The notes: generated from the sequence alone by a model not told the origin. A stretch of DNA of 64,000 bases from Rossellomorea aquimaris (GCF_020171925.1 NZ_JAIVAR010000010.1:1-64000); one strand, 5' to 3'; shown: positions 16,030 to 31,531, numbered from the stretch's first letter. Numbers and translations: made by a program.

Positions 16030-16974
16030 TCAATCGTCTTTACGCAATCCTAGTCCAAGGTCTTCAAGTTTAACTTTAACCTCTTCAAGTGATTTACGTC
16101 CTAGGTTACGCACTTTCATCATATCTTCTTCAGTCTTGTTGGCAAGTTCCTGAACAGTGTTGATTCCAGCACGCTTCAGGCAGTTGTAAGAACGAACAGA
16201 AAGATCCAATTCTTCGATGGTCATCTCAAGAACTTTTTCTTTTTGATCTTCTTCTTTTTCTACCATGATTTCAGCATTCTGCGCTTCATCTGTAAGGCCG
16301 ACGAAAATATTCAAGTGTTCTGTCAGAATCTTGGCACCTAGAGAAATCGCTTCTTTCGGTCCAATACTTCCATCAGTCCAAACATCAAGTGAAAGTTTAT
16401 CATAGTTAGTCATTTGACCAACACGAGTGTTTTCAACTTGATAATTAACGCGTGAAACTGGAGTGTAAATAGAATCGATTGGGATCACACCGATTGGAAG
16501 ATCCTCACGTTTGTTTTGGTCAGCAGGTCTGTATCCACGTCCGCGGGATGCGCTTAAACGCACACGGAAGTGACCACTTTTAGATAATGTGGCGATGTGC
16601 AAATCAGGATTTAACACTTCCACATCACTATCATGAGTAATATCAGCAGCTGTTACGACTCCTTCACCCTGTACATCAATTTCAAGCGTCTTCTCTTCAT
16701 CAGAGTAAATCTTCAACGCTAGTTTTTTGATATTCAAAATGATGGATGTGACATCCTCTACGACGCCTTCAATTGTTGAAAACTCATGCAGTACTCCATC
16801 TATTTGAATAGATGTGACAGCGGCACCTGGGAGTGACGATAGTAGGATACGACGTAAGGAGTTACCCAAAGTTGTACCATATCCACGCTCAAGTGGTTCT
16901 ACGACGAACTTTCCATATGTGGCATCATCGCTGATCTCAACCGTTTCAATTTTTGGTTTTTCAATTTCGATCAT
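16030..16974 (-). CDS. rpoA: RNA polymerase alpha subunit
   Basis: A 314-aa subunit. The N-terminal domain (1 to about 228) dimerises and nucleates core assembly; it contains [16 protein letters not shown]. After a charged linker ([10 protein letters not shown]) the C-terminal domain (about 245-310) has the helix-hairpin-helix core [12 protein letters not shown]...[11 protein letters not shown], which contacts UP elements and activators. A 165-base gap separates it from rpsK and contains a small hairpin (CGTATC/GATACG) and a TATAAT-like hexamer, so an internal promoter is possible but unproven. Confidence 0.98.
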   Translation of the reverse strand: MIEIEKPKIETVEISDDATYGKFVVEPLERGYGTTLGNSLRRILLSSLPGAAVTSIQIDGVLHEFSTIEGVVEDVTSIILNIKKLALKIYSDEEKTLEIDVQGEGVVTAADITHDSDVEVLNPDLHIATLSKSGHFRVRLSASRGRGYRPADQNKREDLPIGVIPIDSIYTPVSRVNYQVENTRVGQMTNYDKLSLDVWTDGSIGPKEAISLGAKILTEHLNIFVGLTDEAQNAEIMVEKEEDQKEKVLEMTIEELDLSVRSYNCLKRAGINTVQELANKTEEDMMKVRNLGRKSLEEVKVKLEDLGLGLRKDD

Positions 16975-17139
16975 TAATATTTACCCTCCTTCAAAACGTC
17001 GAAACTCCGGGCTAAATATGAAGTCCGAAATTCCCCATGTTTACGTTCCCTATTGTGCACCAACAACTGGTTACCTTTTCTGAACGTATTCCGTATCATA
17101 TCCCATTATAGACAACGATACGAAATTTATACAGAAAAA

Positions 17140-17547
<408 letters not shown>

Positions 17548-17554
17548 TTACCTA

Positions 17555-17938
<384 letters not shown>

Positions 17939-17944
17939 TTAAGT

Positions 17945-18064
<120 letters not shown>

Positions 18065-18096
18065 CTAACCTCCTTAATAGTACGGAGTGCAATGAA

Positions 18097-18315
18097 TTAT
18101 TTATAACGATACGTGATTCTACCACGAGTCAAGTCATACGGTGATAGTTCAACTGTCACCTTGTCACCAGGCAGGATACGGATGAAGTGCATGCGGATCT
18201 TCCCTGAAACATGTGCAAGAACTGTATGACCATTTTCTAATTCTACCTTAAACATCGCGTTAGGCAAAGTCTCTGCGACTGTACCTTCCACTTCAATTAC
18301 ATCATCTTTAGCCAT
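18097..18315 (-). CDS. infA: Translation initiation factor IF-1
   Basis: A 72-aa single OB-fold protein that binds the ribosomal A site during initiation. The start is the ATG at 18315, giving the invariant [13 protein letters not shown]; an upstream in-frame ATG at 18339 would add eight residues foreign to the family. The end RGRITYRYK is diagnostic. Its start overlaps the end of the KOW gene by eight bases. Confidence 0.97.
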   Translation of the reverse strand: MAKDDVIEVEGTVAETLPNAMFKVELENGHTVLAHVSGKIRMHFIRILPGDKVTVELSPYDLTRGRITYRYK

Positions 18316-18631
18316 CGAACATGTCTCCCTTCTTCTCATCGATTAATACTTCGTTTACAAACTTTGAAACAGCATAACGCAGTTTACCGTTCGTCACTTT
18401 ACCTGTTTCGATAATACTGTTCTGAACTTCTGGTGAAACATAGTCAAACAGTTGAAGATGTGAGATATTCTTTCGCTTGGCGCGATCGAACTTCCGTTTA
18501 TCTCCGTCTGCTATGAGTACAAAACGTTCATCCAATTGCTGAACAACGACCGAATATGTTCCAGCTTCCCTTCCCTTTAGAGGAAGGACGATCTGGCCGA
18601 TACTCGGGATCGTCGAATCTGACTCGATCAA
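18308..18631 (-). CDS. KOW domain RNA-binding protein (YbzG/L14e-like)
   Basis: A 107-aa protein with an N-terminal KOW-type beta-barrel: [21 protein letters not shown], then [19 protein letters not shown]. It resembles the L14e-like protein encoded between map and infA in many Firmicutes; its role, presumably ribosome or RNA binding, is not established. The TTG at 18631 is preferred because GAAGGTGA lies five bases upstream. A GTG at 18646, directly after the map stop, has no site. Confidence 0.85.
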   Translation of the reverse strand: MIESDSTIPSIGQIVLPLKGREAGTYSVVVQQLDERFVLIADGDKRKFDRAKRKNISHLQLFDYVSPEVQNSIIETGKVTNGKLRYAVSKFVNEVLIDEKKGDMFDG

Positions 18632-18646
18632 TCCAATCACCTTCAC

Positions 18647-20055
<1,409 letters not shown>

Positions 20056-20105
20056 TCAAATGTCTATAGGATGGCTTCAGGAACTGAACGTTCCCGAAAA
20101 CCCTC

Positions 20106-21398
20106 TTATTTAATGAACCCTTTGTAGTGACGTTTCACTAACTGTGCTTCCAATTGTTTCATTGTCTCAAGGGCTACCCCGACGACGATCAAGAGAGATG
20201 TTCCCCCGATTTGAGCCGCAGGCGGAAGGCCAGCGAAGTTAATGAAAAGCATTGGAAGAATGGAGATCACAGATAAGAATATAGCCCCTACAAATGTTAG
20301 GCGATACAGAACGCGAGTGAGGTACTCCTGAGTAGTCTTACCTGGACGGATACCAGGGATATAACCACCTTGCTTCTTCAAGTTTTCCGCCATTTGTTCC
20401 GGATTCACTTGAATGAAGGCATAGAAGTACGTAAAGGCGATGATCAATGCAACATAAATGATCATACCGATTGGCTTCGTGTAATCAAAAATGTACTGAA
20501 TCGTACTTGTCACATCATTATCACCAAAGAAAGTGGAAATGGTTTGTGGAGTGATGATAAAAGAAATCGCGAAGATTACTGGAATAACACCCGCAGCATT
20601 TACTTTCAATGGAAGATGCGTTGATTGTCCACCAACAGGACTGCGCCCCACTAAGCGTTTTGCATATTGAATCGGAATTTTACGAAGTGCTTGTTGAATA
20701 AACACTGTTCCAACCACGATTGCAATAACAGCCAATACGATAAGTGCAAGAACCACAATGCGAAGGAAAAGTTGTTCACCTGCTCCTTCGATTTGCTGAG
20801 CATAAATTTGGTTTACAGTGTTAGGGATTGCAGCCACGATACCTGCAAAGATCAGGATCGAAATCCCGTTCCCGACACCTTTAGCCGTGATTTGTTCACC
20901 CAACCACATAAGAAAAGCCGTACCGGCTGTCAATACCAAGGCGATTAACAGGTACGTGCTTATTCCAGGGTTTTGGATAAGCATTCCACCATAGATTCGG
21001 TTAAATCCATATGACATACCTAATGCCTGGATGAACCCGAGTACGATTGTGAAATAACGAGTGAACTGAGCTAGTTTACGGCGGCCGACCTCACCTTGTT
21101 TCGACCATTCAGTGAACTTAGGAACAACGTCCATCTGAAGCAACTGAACAATGATCGAAGCCGTGATGTATGGCATGATCCCCATCGCAAAGATAGAGAA
21201 ATTCTGCAGCGCGCCACCACCAAATGTATTCAGGAATCCAAGGATCCCCGCCTGGTCTTGCATCTTTAGTACATTTGCGTCCACGTTTGGCACCGGGATG
21301 AAGGTACCAAGACGGAAGACGACTAACATTAAAAGGGTGAAGATAATTTTATTTCTTATATCACCCACGCGCATAAAATTGGAGATAGTTTGGAACAT
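20106..21398 (-). CDS. secY: Protein translocase subunit SecY
   Basis: A 430-aa membrane protein with ten transmembrane helices, the channel of the Sec translocon with SecE and SecG. Conserved features are GIMPYITASIIVQLL near residue 70, GQITAKGVGNGISILIF-like loop (GEQITAKGVGNGIS) and the RPGKTTQEYL loop before helix 8, which contacts SecA and the ribosome. Its start codon overlaps the rplO stop (TAATG), so it is coupled to ribosomal protein synthesis. Confidence 0.98.
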   Translation of the reverse strand: MFQTISNFMRVGDIRNKIIFTLLMLVVFRLGTFIPVPNVDANVLKMQDQAGILGFLNTFGGGALQNFSIFAMGIMPYITASIIVQLLQMDVVPKFTEWSKQGEVGRRKLAQFTRYFTIVLGFIQALGMSYGFNRIYGGMLIQNPGISTYLLIALVLTAGTAFLMWLGEQITAKGVGNGISILIFAGIVAAIPNTVNQIYAQQIEGAGEQLFLRIVVLALIVLAVIAIVVGTVFIQQALRKIPIQYAKRLVGRSPVGGQSTHLPLKVNAAGVIPVIFAISFIITPQTISTFFGDNDVTSTIQYIFDYTKPIGMIIYVALIIAFTYFYAFIQVNPEQMAENLKKQGGYIPGIRPGKTTQEYLTRVLYRLTFVGAIFLSVISILPMLFINFAGLPPAAQIGGTSLLIVVGVALETMKQLEAQLVKRHYKGFIK

Positions 21399-21838
21399 TA
21401 GATCACCTCAGATGTACCGCCAGCAGCTTCAATAGCTTCTTTAGCAGTCGTTGAGAATTTGTGTGCTTTTACTGTAAGCTTTTTCTCGATTGAACCTTTT
21501 CCAAGGATCTTGATTCCTGCTTTTTCGTTACTTACTAATCCAGTTTCAACTAGAAGAGCTGGAGTAACTTCTGTACCATCTTCGAAGCGATTCAATGCGT
21601 CAAGATTGACGATTGCATATTCTTTACGGTTGATGTTAGTGAAACCACGTTTCGGTAAACGTTGGAATAAAGGAGTTTGACCACCCTCGAAACCTGGGCG
21701 AGTTCCTCCGCCTGAACGAGCGTTTTGTCCTTTATGACCTTTACCAGCAGTTTTACCATTACCAGAACCAATTCCACGTCCTACACGATTGCGGACTTTA
21801 CGAGAACCTTCTGCAGGTTGTAACTCATGTAATTTCAT
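21398..21838 (-). CDS. rplO: 50S ribosomal protein L15 (uL15)
   Basis: A 146-aa assembly protein of the large subunit. The N-terminal Gly/Arg-rich arm ([19 protein letters not shown]) threads into 23S rRNA, and the C-terminal domain ends in [17 protein letters not shown]. It lies between rpmD and secY, the standard spc order, and overlaps the secY start. Confidence 0.98.
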   Translation of the reverse strand: MKLHELQPAEGSRKVRNRVGRGIGSGNGKTAGKGHKGQNARSGGGTRPGFEGGQTPLFQRLPKRGFTNINRKEYAIVNLDALNRFEDGTEVTPALLVETGLVSNEKAGIKILGKGSIEKKLTVKAHKFSTTAKEAIEAAGGTSEVI

Positions 21839-21870
21839 GTCGGCACCTCCTTGTTATCGAAACGAATCGA

Positions 21871-22053
21871 TTATTTTTCTGTTACCGTCACAAGGTGAGA
21901 AACCTTGTTGATCATTCCACGGATAGCAGCGTTATCTTGTTGCTCAACTGTTTGATGCATTTTGCGAAGTCCAAGAGCTTCAACGGTTTTACGTTGATCT
22001 TGAGGACGACCGATCACACTACGAGTGAGGGTAATTTCTAGTTTGTTAGCCAT
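21871..22053 (-). CDS. rpmD: 50S ribosomal protein L30 (uL30)
   Basis: A 60-aa large-subunit protein, [20 protein letters not shown], with the conserved [14 protein letters not shown]. It is the short bacterial form. It lies 13 bases after rpsE. Confidence 0.97.
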   Translation of the reverse strand: MANKLEITLTRSVIGRPQDQRKTVEALGLRKMHQTVEQQDNAAIRGMINKVSHLVTVTEK

Positions 22054-22066
22054 CGTTATCCCTCCC

Positions 22067-22567
22067 TTATCCTAGTAGTTCTTCTACTGACTTACCACGT
22101 AACTTAGCTACGTCTTCAGCACGCTTTAATTGTTTTAAACCTTCGATTGTTGCACGAACCATGTTAATTGGAGTGTTGGATCCTAGTGATTTAGAAAGGA
22201 TATCTTGTACCCCTGCTAATTCTAGTACCGCACGAACAGGTCCACCAGCAATAATTCCCGTACCCGCAGAAGCAGGCTTGATAAGAATTTGACCAGCACC
22301 AAATCGTCCAGTTACTACGTGAGGAGTTGTACCTCCTACCATAGGAACTTCAACAAGATTCTTTTTCGCATCTTCAATCGCTTTACGGATTGCATCAGGT
22401 ACCTCTTGGGCTTTACCCGTTCCGAAACCGACGTGACCGTTTTTATCGCCTACTACTACAAGAGCAGCGAAACGGAAACGACGTCCACCTTTAACAACTT
22501 TCGCAACACGATTGACTGTAACTACGCGTTCTTCAAATTCTAGTTTGCTTGGATCAATACGACGCAT
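22067..22567 (-). CDS. rpsE: 30S ribosomal protein S5 (uS5)
   Basis: A 166-aa protein of the decoding-side body, involved in accuracy and mRNA unwinding. The loop [18 protein letters not shown] holds the residues where spectinomycin-resistance changes are known in other species; it looks unaltered. The C-terminal half has the [17 protein letters not shown] core. It sits between rplR and rpmD. Confidence 0.98.
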   Translation of the reverse strand: MRRIDPSKLEFEERVVTVNRVAKVVKGGRRFRFAALVVVGDKNGHVGFGTGKAQEVPDAIRKAIEDAKKNLVEVPMVGGTTPHVVTGRFGAGQILIKPASAGTGIIAGGPVRAVLELAGVQDILSKSLGSNTPINMVRATIEGLKQLKRAEDVAKLRGKSVEELLG

Positions 22568-22589
22568 CTGGATTGTCCCTCCTTTTTAA

Positions 22590-22952
22590 TTAAAATTCTA
22601 AGCCGTTTTCACGAGCTGATTCAGCTAGAGCTTTGATACGGCCATGATATAAATATCCACCACGGTCAAATACTACGGATTTAACACCTTTTTCTGCCGC
22701 ACGTTTCGCAACTAGTTCTCCAACTTTAGCAGCTGCTTCAACAGTTGCAGTGGATTCTAATCCGAAATCTTTATCTTTTGAAGATGCACTTGCAAGAGTA
22801 ACACCGTTCATATCATCGATAATTTGAGCATAGATGTTCTTGTTAGAACGGAAAACGTTCAGACGAGGACGAGTTTCAGTTCCAGTAATTTTTGAACGTA
22901 CACGAGCGTGTCTTTTCTTACGTGTTTTGTTCTTATCTGGCTTAGTAATCAC
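22590..22952 (-). CDS. rplR: 50S ribosomal protein L18 (uL18)
   Basis: A 120-aa protein that binds 5S rRNA together with L5. The basic N terminus [15 protein letters not shown] and the end [26 protein letters not shown] are characteristic. The preceding rplF stop is 33 bases upstream and a strong ribosome site is present. Confidence 0.98.
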   Translation of the reverse strand: MITKPDKNKTRKKRHARVRSKITGTETRPRLNVFRSNKNIYAQIIDDMNGVTLASASSKDKDFGLESTATVEAAAKVGELVAKRAAEKGVKSVVFDRGGYLYHGRIKALAESARENGLEF

Positions 22953-22985
22953 CTACGGTCACTCCTTTCTTTTGCCTACGCGGCA

Positions 22986-23525
22986 TTATTTACCTGTTTT
23001 ACCTTCTTTACGACGAACATATTCACCTTCGTAGCGAATACCTTTTCCTTTGTAAGGCTCAGGAGAGCGTACTGCACGAATGTTAGCTGCTAATGCACCA
23101 ACACGTTCTTTGTCGATCCCTTTGATGGAGATCTTAGTGTTTGATGGTACTTCGATCTCGATTCCTGTTTCAGGCTCGATTTCCACTGGGTGAGAGTACC
23201 CAACGTTAAGCACAAGCTTAGTACCTTGTTTTTGAGCACGGTAACCTACACCGACAAGCTCAAGATTTCTTTCGAATCCTTTAGATACACCTTCAACCAT
23301 GTTCGCGATTAGGGCACGAGTTGTACCGTGTAACGCGCGGTGTTCTTTTGCATCAGAAGGACGCGTAACTGTTACTGTGTTACCTTCTAATTCAACTTTA
23401 ATATCAGAACTGAATGTACGAGAAAGTTCACCTTTAGGTCCTTTTACAGTTACTAGGTTGTCTTCACCTACTGTAAGAGTAACGTCAGATGGCATTTCGA
23501 TAGGCTGTTTTCCTACACGTGACAT
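22986..23525 (-). CDS. rplF: 50S ribosomal protein L6 (uL6)
   Basis: A 179-aa protein with two tandem homologous RNA-binding domains (about 1-80 and 81-179), located near the factor-binding site. It begins [15 protein letters not shown] and ends in [25 protein letters not shown]. Standard spc-cluster neighbours rpsH and rplR. Confidence 0.98.
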   Translation of the reverse strand: MSRVGKQPIEMPSDVTLTVGEDNLVTVKGPKGELSRTFSSDIKVELEGNTVTVTRPSDAKEHRALHGTTRALIANMVEGVSKGFERNLELVGVGYRAQKQGTKLVLNVGYSHPVEIEPETGIEIEVPSNTKISIKGIDKERVGALAANIRAVRSPEPYKGKGIRYEGEYVRRKEGKTGK

Positions 23526-23555
23526 CCTGTTGCACCTCCATTCATTTAAAAAATA

Positions 23556-23954
23556 TTACCAAACGTAAGCTAATACTTCTCCGCCCACTTGTTGTGCACG
23601 AGCTTCTTTATCAGTTAAAACACCTTGAGAAGTGGAAACAAGTGCGATACCTAATCCGTTAAGGACTTTAGGTACTTCTGTAGATTTTGCATATACACGT
23701 AAACCTGGTTTAGAGATACGCTTTAATCCAGTGATTACGCGCTCGTTGTTTGCTCCATATTTCAAGAAAATGCGGATAACACCTTGTTTGTTATCTTCAA
23801 CATATTCTACGTCACGTACGAAACCTTCACGTTTGAGGATTTCAGCGATCTCTTTCTTGATGTTAGAAGCAGGAACTTCTAGTCTTTCGTGACGAACCAT
23901 GTTCGCATTACGGATGCGAGTAAGCAAATCTGCAATTGGATCTGTCATTGTCAT
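23556..23954 (-). CDS. rpsH: 30S ribosomal protein S8 (uS8)
   Basis: A 132-aa primary 16S-binding protein that organises the central domain; in other bacteria it represses the spc operon. It begins [17 protein letters not shown] and ends in [22 protein letters not shown]. Between rpsN and rplF. Confidence 0.98.
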   Translation of the reverse strand: MTMTDPIADLLTRIRNANMVRHERLEVPASNIKKEIAEILKREGFVRDVEYVEDNKQGVIRIFLKYGANNERVITGLKRISKPGLRVYAKSTEVPKVLNGLGIALVSTSQGVLTDKEARAQQVGGEVLAYVW

Positions 23955-23984
23955 AATAATTTACCTCCTTCCCAATATAGGGTA

Positions 23985-24194
<210 letters not shown>

Positions 24195-24734
24195 TTACTT
24201 TTGGAATGGCATTCCGATTTGAGTCAATAACTCACGAGCTTCTTCGTCTGTCTTAGCAGTAGTTACGATAACGATATCCATACCACGTACTTTTGACACT
24301 TTATCATAATCAATCTCAGGGAAAATCAATTGCTCTTTAACACCAAGAGTGTAGTTACCGCGACCGTCGAATGCTTTTTTAGAAACACCACGGAAGTCAC
24401 GTACACGTGGAAGTGATACAGAGATTAATTTATCTAAGAATTGGTACATACGCTCTCCGCGAAGAGTAACTTTTGCACCGATCGGCATACCTTCACGAAG
24501 ACGGAAGCCTGCGATAGATTTTTTAGCTTTCGTTACAACTGGTTTTTGACCAGTGATTTGAGTCAATTCGTCAACTGCTACATCAAGAGCCTTTGAGTTT
24601 TGAACTGCATCACCGATACCCATGTTGACAACGATCTTTTCAACTTTAGGTACTTCCATTACTGATTTGTAGTTGAATTTGCTCACTAGAGCTGGGCTGA
24701 TTTCACTTTGGAATTTTTCTTTTAGGCGGTTCAT
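24195..24734 (-). CDS. rplE: 50S ribosomal protein L5 (uL5)
   Basis: A 179-aa 5S rRNA-binding protein of the central protuberance that contacts P-site tRNA. Conserved [13 protein letters not shown] near residue 30, [22 protein letters not shown] segment ([10 protein letters not shown]) and the end [21 protein letters not shown]. It lies 26 bases after rplX. Confidence 0.98.
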   Translation of the reverse strand: MNRLKEKFQSEISPALVSKFNYKSVMEVPKVEKIVVNMGIGDAVQNSKALDVAVDELTQITGQKPVVTKAKKSIAGFRLREGMPIGAKVTLRGERMYQFLDKLISVSLPRVRDFRGVSKKAFDGRGNYTLGVKEQLIFPEIDYDKVSKVRGMDIVIVTTAKTDEEARELLTQIGMPFQK

Positions 24735-24760
24735 TCAGAATACCTCCCTTCTTAATCGTA

Positions 24761-25072
24761 CTATTTATCTAGAACTTCACCTGATTTTTTTGCTACACGT
24801 ACTTTTTTACCGTTATCCGTTTTGTAACCTACACGAGTTGCCTCGTTAGATTTCGGATCTAGAAGCATAACGTTTGATACGTGGATAGATGCTTCCTGGC
24901 TGATGATTCCGCCTTGCGGGTTCATCTGTGAAGGCTTAGCGTGTTTTTTCACAACGTTGATTCCTTCAACAAGCACTCGGTCTTTCTTAGGGAACGCAGC
25001 AAGAACAGTTCCTGTCTTACCTTTGTCTTTCCCAGTGATGACCACTACTTTGTCGCCTTTTTTCACATGCAT
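24761..25072 (-). CDS. rplX: 50S ribosomal protein L24 (uL24)
   Basis: A 103-aa assembly-initiator protein. The N-terminal KOW motif is [21 protein letters not shown], and [20 protein letters not shown] follows. Between rplN and rplE, with GGAGGTGCGATGAA upstream. Confidence 0.98.
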   Translation of the reverse strand: MHVKKGDKVVVITGKDKGKTGTVLAAFPKKDRVLVEGINVVKKHAKPSQMNPQGGIISQEASIHVSNVMLLDPKSNEATRVGYKTDNGKKVRVAKKSGEVLDK

Positions 25073-25108
25073 TTCATCGCACCTCCTTGATTGGCCAATG
25101 CTAATCTA

Positions 25109-25522
<414 letters not shown>

Positions 25523-25786
25523 TTAGATAATAACTGCTTTTTCAACAACTTCTACTAAACGGAAACGTTTCGTAGCAGATAGTGGACGAGTCTCCATGAT
25601 ACGTACGATATCGCCTACTTTTGCTTCGTTGTTCTCATCATGAGTTTTAAACTTCTTAGAGTACTTTACGCGCTTGCCGTATAGAGAATGCTTTTTATAA
25701 GTTTCTACCATAACCGTTACTGTTTTATCCATTTTGTCGGAAACAACACGGCCAGTGTAAACCTTACGTTGGTTGCGGTCACTCAT
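25523..25786 (-). CDS. rpsQ: 30S ribosomal protein S17 (uS17)
   Basis: An 87-aa OB-fold primary binding protein of the 16S 5' domain, with [22 protein letters not shown] and the [19 protein letters not shown] end. It lies 20 bases after rpmC. Confidence 0.98.
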   Translation of the reverse strand: MSDRNQRKVYTGRVVSDKMDKTVTVMVETYKKHSLYGKRVKYSKKFKTHDENNEAKVGDIVRIMETRPLSATKRFRLVEVVEKAVII

Positions 25787-25806
25787 TTAAGCAAACCTCC
25801 TCTCAT

Positions 25807-26434
<628 letters not shown>

Positions 26435-26436
26435 AA

Positions 26437-27093
26437 TTATTTGCCTCCTTCCTCAGATTTCTTTCTTGTAGGAAGAACTTCTCCACGGTAGATCCATACT
26501 TTGACACCAAGCTTACCATAAGTTGTGTCAGCTTCTGCATGAGCATAGTCAATGTCAGCGCGTAGTGTATGAAGTGGAACAGTACCTTCACTGTAGTGTT
26601 CAGCACGAGCGATGTCAGCTCCGCCTAGACGACCTGAAACTTGAGTTTTGATTCCTTTTGCACCAGCACGCATCGCACGTTGGATTGCTTGCTTTTGAGC
26701 ACGACGGAATGAAACACGATTTTCAAGTTGACGAGCGATGTTTTCTGCTACTAGTTTAGCATCAACGTCAGCTCTTTTGATTTCAACGATATTGATGTGT
26801 ACACGTTTTGAAGTAAGTTCGTTAAGAGCTTTACGAAGAGCTTCAACTTCAGTACCACCTTTACCGATAACCATACCAGGTTTAGCCGTATGAACAGTAA
26901 TGTTGATACGGTTTGCAGCGCGTTCAATTTCAACTTTAGAAACGGAAGCGTCTACTAAACGTTTTGCAATATATTCACGTACTTTTAAGTCCTCGTGTAG
27001 AAGTGTTGCGTAATCTTTATCTGCGTACCATTTAGATTCCCAATCACGAATTACTCCGACACGAAGTCCGACCGGATGTACTTTTTGACCCAC
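26437..27093 (-). CDS. rpsC: 30S ribosomal protein S3 (uS3)
   Basis: A 218-aa mRNA-entry protein with an N-terminal KH domain ([18 protein letters not shown] near residue 75) and a C-terminal domain ending in [13 protein letters not shown]. With S4 and S5 it forms the helicase-like entry ring. It starts three bases after rplV. Confidence 0.98.
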   Translation of the reverse strand: MGQKVHPVGLRVGVIRDWESKWYADKDYATLLHEDLKVREYIAKRLVDASVSKVEIERAANRINITVHTAKPGMVIGKGGTEVEALRKALNELTSKRVHINIVEIKRADVDAKLVAENIARQLENRVSFRRAQKQAIQRAMRAGAKGIKTQVSGRLGGADIARAEHYSEGTVPLHTLRADIDYAHAEADTTYGKLGVKVWIYRGEVLPTRKKSEEGGK

Positions 27094-27096
27094 GAA

Positions 27097-27438
27097 TTAT
27101 CCCTCCTTCTTTTCTGATACTACAAGTGTAATGTGACTTGTACGTTTGTTGATTTGACTTGCACGACCCATCGCACGTGGACGGAAACGTTTAAGTGTTG
27201 GTCCTTCATTTACATAAGCCTCAGTAACGATCAGGCTGTTAATATCCATGTCATAGTTATGCTCTGCGTTTGCGATAGCAGATTTAAGTACTTTTTCAAC
27301 GACTGGTGAAGCTGCCTTAGGCGTGTGCTTAAGAATCGCAACTGCTTCTCCAACTTGCTTACCTCGGATTAGATCGATGACTAAACGTACTTTACGAGGA
27401 GCAATACGTACTGTTCTAGCAACAGCTTTTGCTTGCAT
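27097..27438 (-). CDS. rplV: 50S ribosomal protein L22 (uL22)
   Basis: A 113-aa protein whose hairpin loop lines the peptide exit tunnel. [20 protein letters not shown] and the C-terminal [23 protein letters not shown] are diagnostic. The loop shows no insertion of the kind linked to macrolide resistance. Confidence 0.98.
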   Translation of the reverse strand: MQAKAVARTVRIAPRKVRLVIDLIRGKQVGEAVAILKHTPKAASPVVEKVLKSAIANAEHNYDMDINSLIVTEAYVNEGPTLKRFRPRAMGRASQINKRTSHITLVVSEKKEG

Positions 27439-27457
27439 TAGGATACCCTCCTCTCAA

Positions 27458-27736
27458 TTAGCGTCTTGTTTTCTTATCATCACTTGCATGACCTTTGTAA
27501 GTACGAGATGGTGCGAATTCACCAAGCTTGTGACCTACCATGTCTTCAGTGACGTATACAGGTACATGTTTACGACCATCGTAAACTGCGATAGTGTGAC
27601 CGATGAATGCTGGGAAGATCGTTGAACGACGAGACCAAGTCTTAACAACTTGTTTGCCTTCAGTTTCGTTCAATTTCTCGATCTTATTCATTAAATGATC
27701 ATCAACAAAAGGTCCTTTTTTTAAGCTACGACCCAT
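27458..27736 (-). CDS. rpsS: 30S ribosomal protein S19 (uS19)
   Basis: A 92-aa head protein that bridges to the large subunit with S13. It contains [15 protein letters not shown] and [19 protein letters not shown], and ends [15 protein letters not shown]. Between rplB and rplV. Confidence 0.98.
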   Translation of the reverse strand: MGRSLKKGPFVDDHLMNKIEKLNETEGKQVVKTWSRRSTIFPAFIGHTIAVYDGRKHVPVYVTEDMVGHKLGEFAPSRTYKGHASDDKKTRR

Positions 27737-27796
27737 GTTTGAACCTCCCTTCGTGATTGTGCTACGGCTCTGGAAGCGAACCGTAGTTCAACCCCG

Positions 27797-28648
<852 letters not shown>

Positions 28649-28657
28649 TTAAGTGAA

Positions 28658-28942
28658 TTATACTTCAAAGAATTCGATTTCTTTACTGTCAGCAGTAAGC
28701 TTTACGATCGCTTTACGACGCTTGTTAGTGTAACCAGCGTGGCGACCCATGCGCTTGAATTTGCCTTTGTAGTTCATGATGTTAACTTTTTCGACTTTTA
28801 CGTCAAAGATTTCTTCAACAGCGTCTTTAACTTGAGTTTTGTTCGCTCTAGTATCAACTTCGAACGTATACTTTTTCTCAGACATAAGATCTGTAGAAGC
28901 TTCTGTAATTACGGGGCGCTTAATGATTTCACGTACATCCAT
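28658..28942 (-). CDS. rplW: 50S ribosomal protein L23 (uL23)
   Basis: A 94-aa exit-site protein and main contact for trigger factor and SRP. It begins [16 protein letters not shown] and contains [21 protein letters not shown]. Its start overlaps the rplD stop by one base (TAATG). Confidence 0.98.
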   Translation of the reverse strand: MDVREIIKRPVITEASTDLMSEKKYTFEVDTRANKTQVKDAVEEIFDVKVEKVNIMNYKGKFKRMGRHAGYTNKRRKAIVKLTADSKEIEFFEV

Positions 28943-29565
28943 TATGCAAGCACCTCCTCTACTTTTTCAACAGCTGATTTAGTCATCACTAGTTTGTCGT
29001 GTCCTAATACATCAAGAACGCTGATTCCATCTGCAGGAACAACAGTCACACCAGGGATGTTACGAGCTGAAAGTGCTACGTTTTCGTCCACTCCATCAGT
29101 AACGACTAATGTTTTAGCGTTAAGTGAAAGACCTTTAAGAACGTTAGCAAATTCTTTTGTTTTAGGAGCATCGAATGATAATGCTTCCAGTACTAAGATG
29201 TTCTCTTCTACTACTTTAGAAGAAAGAGCAGATTTGATCGCTAAGCGACGAACTTTCTTAGGTAATTTGTAGCTGTAGCTGCGTGGAACTGGTCCAAATA
29301 CAGTACCACCACCGCGCCATTGTGGAGAACGGATTGACCCTTGACGAGCACGACCTGTTCCCTTTTGACGCCAAGGCTTACGCCCACCGCCACGTACTTC
29401 AGAACGATTTTTTACTTTATGAGTTCCTTGACGTAAAGAAGCTCTTTGCATTAATACTGCTTCAAACAGTACATGTTTGTTTGGTTCAATACCAAATACA
29501 GAATCATTAAGTTCGATATCACCGACTTTAGAACCTGTTTGGTTAAATAATGCTACTTTCGGCAT
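28942..29565 (-). CDS. rplD: 50S ribosomal protein L4 (uL4)
   Basis: A 207-aa protein. The extended loop (about residues 40-100, with [22 protein letters not shown] in two parts) lines the exit tunnel. In E. coli L4 also represses its own operon; in Bacillus this is not established. Between rplC and rplW. The tunnel loop looks wild type. Confidence 0.98.
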   Translation of the reverse strand: MPKVALFNQTGSKVGDIELNDSVFGIEPNKHVLFEAVLMQRASLRQGTHKVKNRSEVRGGGRKPWRQKGTGRARQGSIRSPQWRGGGTVFGPVPRSYSYKLPKKVRRLAIKSALSSKVVEENILVLEALSFDAPKTKEFANVLKGLSLNAKTLVVTDGVDENVALSARNIPGVTVVPADGISVLDVLGHDKLVMTKSAVEKVEEVLA

Positions 29566-29595
29566 TCTTATTTCCTCCTTTCTTGAAAAGTTCTA

Positions 29596-30228
29596 TTATT
29601 TAGCTGCTTTGACAGCCGTTTTTACTTTGATAAGTTGTTTCTTAGGTCCAGGTACATTACCTTTAACTAAGATCAGGTTGCGTTCTGCATCCACTTTTAC
29701 GATTTCAAGGTTTTGAATCGTAATTTGTTCTCCACCCATGCGTCCAGGTAGTAATTTACCTTTGAATACGCGGTTCGGATCGACAGGACCCATTGAACCA
29801 GGACGACGGTGATAACGAGAACCGTGAGACATAGGTCCGCGAGATTGGTTATGACGCTTGATCGCACCTTGGAAACCTTTCCCTTTTGAAACTCCTGTTA
29901 CATCTACTACATCGCCTGCAGCGAAAATATCAACTTTGACTTCTTGACCAACTTCGTACTCTTCTACGTTTACACCGCGGATTTCACGGATGAAGCGCTT
30001 AGGAGCAGTTTCAGCTTTAGCAACGTGGCCTTTCTCTGGCTTGTTAGAAAGCTTGTCGCGTTTGTCTTCAAAACCTACTTGGATTGCATCATAGCCATCA
30101 ACATCAGTAGTTTTCTTTTGAAGGACAACGTTTTGAGCAGCTTCGATAACTGTTACAGGGATAAGATCACCGTTTTCAGCGAAAACTTGAGTCATACCGA
30201 TCTTTCTTCCTAAGATTCCTTTGGTCAT
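29596..30228 (-). CDS. rplC: 50S ribosomal protein L3 (uL3)
   Basis: A 210-aa protein that starts 23S assembly and reaches the peptidyl transferase centre by a long loop (about residues 125-160, [20 protein letters not shown]). It begins [16 protein letters not shown]. The loop residues where linezolid or tiamulin resistance changes occur look unaltered. Second gene of the S10 cluster. Confidence 0.98.
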   Translation of the reverse strand: MTKGILGRKIGMTQVFAENGDLIPVTVIEAAQNVVLQKKTTDVDGYDAIQVGFEDKRDKLSNKPEKGHVAKAETAPKRFIREIRGVNVEEYEVGQEVKVDIFAAGDVVDVTGVSKGKGFQGAIKRHNQSRGPMSHGSRYHRRPGSMGPVDPNRVFKGKLLPGRMGGEQITIQNLEIVKVDAERNLILVKGNVPGPKKQLIKVKTAVKAAK

Positions 30229-30262
30229 AAGTCACACCTCCTGTTAATTGTGGTTTTATAAA

Positions 30263-30659
<397 letters not shown>

Positions 30660-30702
30660 CAGCAACCTTCCATTTCATCGCAGTCAAAGACCAACATTGT
30701 CT

Positions 30703-30731
30703 ATTATAACTAAAACACCTAGAAGATGCAA
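30703..30731 (-). promoter_or_regulatory. Sigma-A promoter of the S10 operon
   Basis: TTGCAT (30726-30731), 17 bases, TATAAT (30703-30708) on the minus strand, giving a leader of about 125 bases before rpsJ. Confidence 0.88.
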
Positions 30732-31050
30732 GGGTTTCTTACAAAATCTATATGTTTCGCACACTTTCTCTATTATACAAAGTGCACGTGTGTTTATCAA
30801 GTGGGTGAGGAGTTTTCACAATATTTAATAATGGGTTGGTTAGTCGTTGATTGTGTGGTTTATATATATGGTTTATATATATAGAAGAAAGTCGGTTTGT
30901 GGTTGAGATTTTGGGTTGGTTTTCTTGGATCGAGTGGCGTTTTATTTGGTTGGATTGAAGTTTGGTTAGTGAATTAGTGTTTAGGTTAGATGGGTATGGA
31001 GTTTTGGTTACGAGTGTGAGTTTGTGGATCGGAGCTGATGTTAGAGATTT
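30732..31050. other. GT-rich, C-poor intergenic region
   Basis: The plus strand here is dominated by G and T (many GGTT and GTTTG words) with very few C. A near-exact direct repeat GGTTTATATATAT occurs twice at about 30858-30885. No gene with a ribosome site is visible. It lies between the tuf terminator and the S10 promoter. Confidence 0.55.
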
Positions 31051-31531
31051 GGATAAGGTATTCTGGGTTTGGAGCATATATTCTGAGTTTGGAGCACAAA
31101 ACCGGGATTAGGAGCTTATATCCTGAGTTTGGAGCATAAATCCGATATTTGGAGCATATTTTCTGAGTTTGGAGCATAAAACCGGTAATGGGAGCATATA
31201 TCCTGAGTTTGGAGCATAAATCCGATATTTCGAGCATATATCTCCATTTTGGAGCTTATCCCCCCCGGATTAGCAGCAAACAATCCGAGTTTTTAACTTA
31301 TATCCGTTATTAATACCCAATACTTGGTTAAGGAGCATAAATTCGATATTAGGAGCATATATTCCAGATTAGGAGCATATATCCGATATTAAGAGCATAT
31401 ATCCCGGAATAGGAGCATAAATCTAATATTAAGAGCATATATTCCGGATCAGCAGCCTAAGCCTCGAGTTTAGAGCATATATACGACATCAAGAGCATAT
31501 ATCCCAACTTTTGATCATATAAACAACTAAA
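31051..31531. repeat. 20-bp tandem array with GGAGCATA core, about 24 units
   Basis: From 31071 units follow each other at exactly 20 bp (31071, 31091, 31111 and so on to 31251), each starting GGAGCATA or a close variant, with tails such as TATTCTGAGTTT or AATCCGATATTT. Three degenerate units follow (31271-31330), then the array resumes with a one-base shift at 31332 and continues to about 31531. Read on the minus strand the frame is open with a 20-residue repeat containing CSKLRIYAP, but no ribosome site supports translation. It occupies the tuf-rpsJ gap, where B. subtilis has ybaC. Confidence 0.9.

Noticed and set aside
30986-31237. 83-codon frame on the minus strand with a 20-residue repeat (CSKLRIYAP)
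   Set aside because: The open frame is a consequence of the 60-bp (3 x 20) period of the array. There is no ribosome site or promoter, and the frame breaks at the phase shift.
31051-31531. CRISPR array
   Set aside because: The 20-bp unit has no repeat-spacer alternation of the usual 28-37 and 30-40 bases, and no cas genes are nearby.
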